The notes under the pieces are model-generated. The model was not told the DNA's origin. It searched no databases and worked only from the letters and a program-made list of their open reading frames with translations. DNA of 9,397 nt from RGIG8597 sp045133795 (GTDB lineage Bacteria > Spirochaetota > GWE2-31-10), in the NCBI GenBank assembly GCA_045133795.1, contig JBGUUT010000117.1, positions 1-9,397 on the forward strand, in the 5' to 3' direction. The translations under genes were made by a program, and so were the position numbers. Every line of letters begins with the position of its first letter. Position 1 is the first letter of the stretch. Positions 7,948-9,397 of this stretch are shown piece after piece.

Positions 7948-8964
7948 TTGAAAACCATTATTAAACTGGTTGTATTTTTAGCAATTATAGGAATTGCCGG
8001 AAGCATAAGCGGATTTTTGCTGTTAAACAGAGCAAGTTCCGACATCCCGGAAAAAGGTATTGAATTCGATATTCGTCCCGGAGATTACGCATCTTCTATC
8101 GCAATTCGCCTAAAAAGAGAAAAACTAATTACATCTTCATTATTTTTTAAAGTGATGACACGAGTTACCGGACTGGATAAACGTTTGCAAAGCGGTTATT
8201 TACAAATTCAACCGGGCGAAAAAACAACTGACATAATCCAAAATATTCTAAACGGAAAATTCTCTACAATCACCTTTACCATTCCGGAAGGTTATAATTT
8301 CAAAGAAATAAACAGAGTTTTAATAGACAAAAACATCCTTACAAAAAAACAAATCGATGATTTTACGACACAACCGGATTGGTTGGTAAAAATAGGACTT
8401 CCTACTTACTGTAAAAATCCGGAAGGTTTTATGTTTCCGGAAACATACACAATCCGTAAAGGTGCAAATATCACAAAAATTTATCGAACAATGGTCGATG
8501 AATTTTATTCCAGATTAAAACGAGAAATCCCTAATTACAATACTCTGACATCCGAAAAATTTTATGACAGAATTATTCTTGCCTCTATTATAGAGAAAGA
8601 AGTAAGAGCTCAAAATGAAGCGGCAATTGTTGCCGGAGTATTTTTGAACCGTTTAAACATAAATATGAAATTACAAAGTTGTGCTACGGTTCAATATGTT
8701 TTAGGTAAACCAAAGGAACGACTTTTGGAAAATGATTTGTTTATCGACAGCCCTTATAACACATATTTAAATACAGGATTGCCGCCGTCACCGATTTCCA
8801 ATCCGGGAATAAACGCATTAAAAGCTGCATTTAATCCGGCAAAATCCGACTACTTATACTTTGTAGTTAAAGACCCGGCTAAAGGTACACATCAATTTTC
8901 TAAAACTTACGAAGAGCACTTAAAAGCACAAAGCAGATATAAATCGATTAAAGGCTTCCAATAA
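7948..8964 (+). CDS. mltG: Endolytic murein transglycosylase MltG (YceG-like)
   Basis: Membrane-anchored periplasmic enzyme that cleaves nascent peptidoglycan strands internally and so sets glycan chain length. The 338 residues (E. coli MltG has 340) show one transmembrane anchor (about 5-26), a LysM-like region (about 37-100), and the YceG catalytic domain: EGFMFPETY (159-167), ASIIEKE (212-218) with the catalytic glutamate, VFLNRLNINMKLQSCATVQY (231-250), SPYNTY and GLPPSPISNPG (268-287), and YFVV followed by GTHQFSKTYEEH (304-324). LQSCATVQY has Cys-Ala where proteobacterial members have Asp-Pro; this variant is frequent in other phyla. The start is TTG, supported by GCGGAGG seven bases upstream, just past the stop of the pentapeptide gene, and by the anchor that begins at once. 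It forms a two-gene operon with that lipoprotein and ends in a terminator. Confidence 0.95.
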   Translation: MKTIIKLVVFLAIIGIAGSISGFLLLNRASSDIPEKGIEFDIRPGDYASSIAIRLKREKLITSSLFFKVMTRVTGLDKRLQSGYLQIQPGEKTTDIIQNILNGKFSTITFTIPEGYNFKEINRVLIDKNILTKKQIDDFTTQPDWLVKIGLPTYCKNPEGFMFPETYTIRKGANITKIYRTMVDEFYSRLKREIPNYNTLTSEKFYDRIILASIIEKEVRAQNEAAIVAGVFLNRLNINMKLQSCATVQYVLGKPKERLLENDLFIDSPYNTYLNTGLPPSPISNPGINALKAAFNPAKSDYLYFVVKDPAKGTHQFSKTYEEHLKAQSRYKSIKGFQ

Positions 8965-8972
8965 AGCAAAAG

Positions 8973-9004
8973 AAACTGTCCGTAGAAATGCGGGCAGTTT
9001 TTTT
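8973..9004 (+). terminator. Rho-independent terminator after mltG
   Basis: AAACTGTCCG (8973-8982) pairs with CGGGCAGTTT (8991-9000), ten pairs with one G-T wobble, around an eight-base loop, and runs into seven T (8998-9004). It lies nine bases after the mltG stop. Confidence 0.92.
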
Positions 9005-9060
9005 ATCCGGTAAAAAATAACAGTATTAAAATAAGAAGTTGCGTTTTTCATTCTACAATA

Positions 9061-9082
9061 ACAATGGACTTAAGTCCATTGT
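9061..9082. repeat. Perfect 22-bp palindrome in intergenic DNA
   Basis: The half ACAATGGACTT is followed directly by its exact reverse complement AAGTCCATTGT, with no spacer. It is neither of the two terminators in this gap: it has no GC-rich stem and no T tract after it. It sits 57 bases past the mltG terminator and 44 bases before the next one. It could be a binding site for a dimeric regulator, one copy of a dispersed intergenic palindrome, or a target or end of a small mobile sequence. The rest of 9005-9125 shows no gene. Confidence 0.85.
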
Positions 9083-9125
9083 CAGTTTGTTTACCTGCTC
9101 TCTTTGTGTTCGTTTGCGTTGCTAT

Positions 9126-9153
9126 AAAAAAAGCGGATTTCTCCGCTCTTTTT
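9126..9153. terminator. Terminator of the right-hand Rpn-type gene, possibly bidirectional
   Basis: AGCGGA (9132-9137) and TCCGCT (9142-9147) form a six-pair stem whose loop reads GAAA on the minus strand, a stable GNRA tetraloop. On the minus strand it is followed by a run of T (complement of 9126-9131) and begins nine bases after the TAA at 9157. On the plus strand C and five T follow, so it can also stop transcription leaking from mltG. Confidence 0.88.
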
Positions 9154-9156
9154 GAA

Positions 9157-9397
9157 TTATAGCTTCTCTATTTCTTCTATCGATAAGCCGGTAACTAATG
9201 CAATTTGGTCTTGCGGTAAACCTAAGTCTATTAGATTCTTTGCAGTTTCAAGTTTGGCTTGCGTGCTTCCCAATGAAATACCACGTTCTTCACCAATTGC
9301 AATACCCTCGTTACGACCTAAAGAAAAACCGTATTCTTCGCCGGCAGAAAAGCCGGAATCATAAGTATCTTGTTTTAACATTTCCCACGTCATATAT
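9157..9397 (-). CDS. Rpn-family (PD-(D/E)XK) nuclease/putative transposase, C-terminal tail, 5'-partial
   Basis: Open from the right edge to TAA at 9157-9159, about 80 residues. The segment MTWEMLKQDTYDSGFSAGEE leads into a Gly-spaced stretch (LGRNEGIAIGEERGISLG) and the end GLPQDQIALVTGLSIEEIEKL less its first residue, a close match in layout to the tail at the left edge: shared QAK-ETAK, GL-x4-Q and TGLS-EEIEKL. An ATG lies at 9393, but no ribosome-binding site can be judged and proteins of this family carry an N-terminal nuclease domain of about 200 residues, so the gene most likely continues beyond the window. A truncated remnant starting at that ATG cannot be excluded. Confidence 0.65.
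   Translation of the reverse strand, partial: YMTWEMLKQDTYDSGFSAGEEYGFSLGRNEGIAIGEERGISLGSTQAKLETAKNLIDLGLPQDQIALVTGLSIEEIEKL

Noticed and set aside
9152..9364. Plus-strand open frame opposite the right-hand Rpn-type tail (and the similar minus-strand frame at 13-219)
   Set aside because: Both are complements of the Gly/Glu-rich tail codons, which yield Ser/Pro- or Phe-rich frames without stops; the real tails are conserved between the two loci.

Overview
The window is AT-rich (roughly 35-38% GC by eye) and holds ten protein-coding genes with two clusters running away from a shared promoter region near 7.2-7.4 kb. It is clearly from a diderm bacterium: it has a lipoprotein-sorting ABC transporter of the Lol type, two probable lipoproteins and a peptidoglycan lytic transglycosylase. 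The relaxed lipoprotein cleavage site, the TTG starts, the clostridial-looking glutamate dehydrogenase and the Rpn/PD-(D/E)XK transposase-type tails at both ends would fit a host-associated spirochaete such as a gut Treponema. That assignment is an inference without a phylogenetic marker.

Layout. 1-267 (+): C-terminal tail of an Rpn-type nuclease/transposase gene that starts outside the window. 342-1694 (-): gdhA, glutamate dehydrogenase, ending tail-to-tail with the Rpn gene over a shared hairpin. 1695-1806: an AT-rich gap with a 15-base homopolymer. 1807-7201 (-): a seven-gene operon, in transcription order a ComFB-domain protein, a lipoprotein of unknown function, two LolC/LolE-type permeases, LolD, a pteridine-reductase-like SDR and FolB. 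The last six are packed with 1-10 base gaps or 4-8 base overlaps. 7202-7405: divergent promoter region. 7406-8964 (+): a pentapeptide-repeat lipoprotein followed 14 bases later by mltG, closed by a strong terminator. 8965-9156: intergenic DNA with a perfect 22-bp palindrome and a second hairpin terminator. 9157-9397 (-): tail of a second Rpn-type gene, running off the right edge.

How they fit together. LolC/E plus LolD would extract lipoproteins from the inner membrane. The lipoprotein directly ahead of them is translationally coupled to the first permease and could be a client or accessory factor. The ComFB-domain protein that leads the operon belongs to a family with reported cyclic dinucleotide receptors, so it may connect a signal to envelope biogenesis. 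The SDR and FolB at the distal end form a pterin/folate pair. The divergent cluster is also about the envelope (a surface or periplasmic beta-helix lipoprotein and the glycan-strand terminase MltG). No CRISPR array, tRNA, rRNA or complete mobile element is seen. The least explained items are the lipoprotein ahead of the Lol genes, the ComFB protein in this setting, the palindrome, and the inverted pair of Rpn tails that brackets the block.
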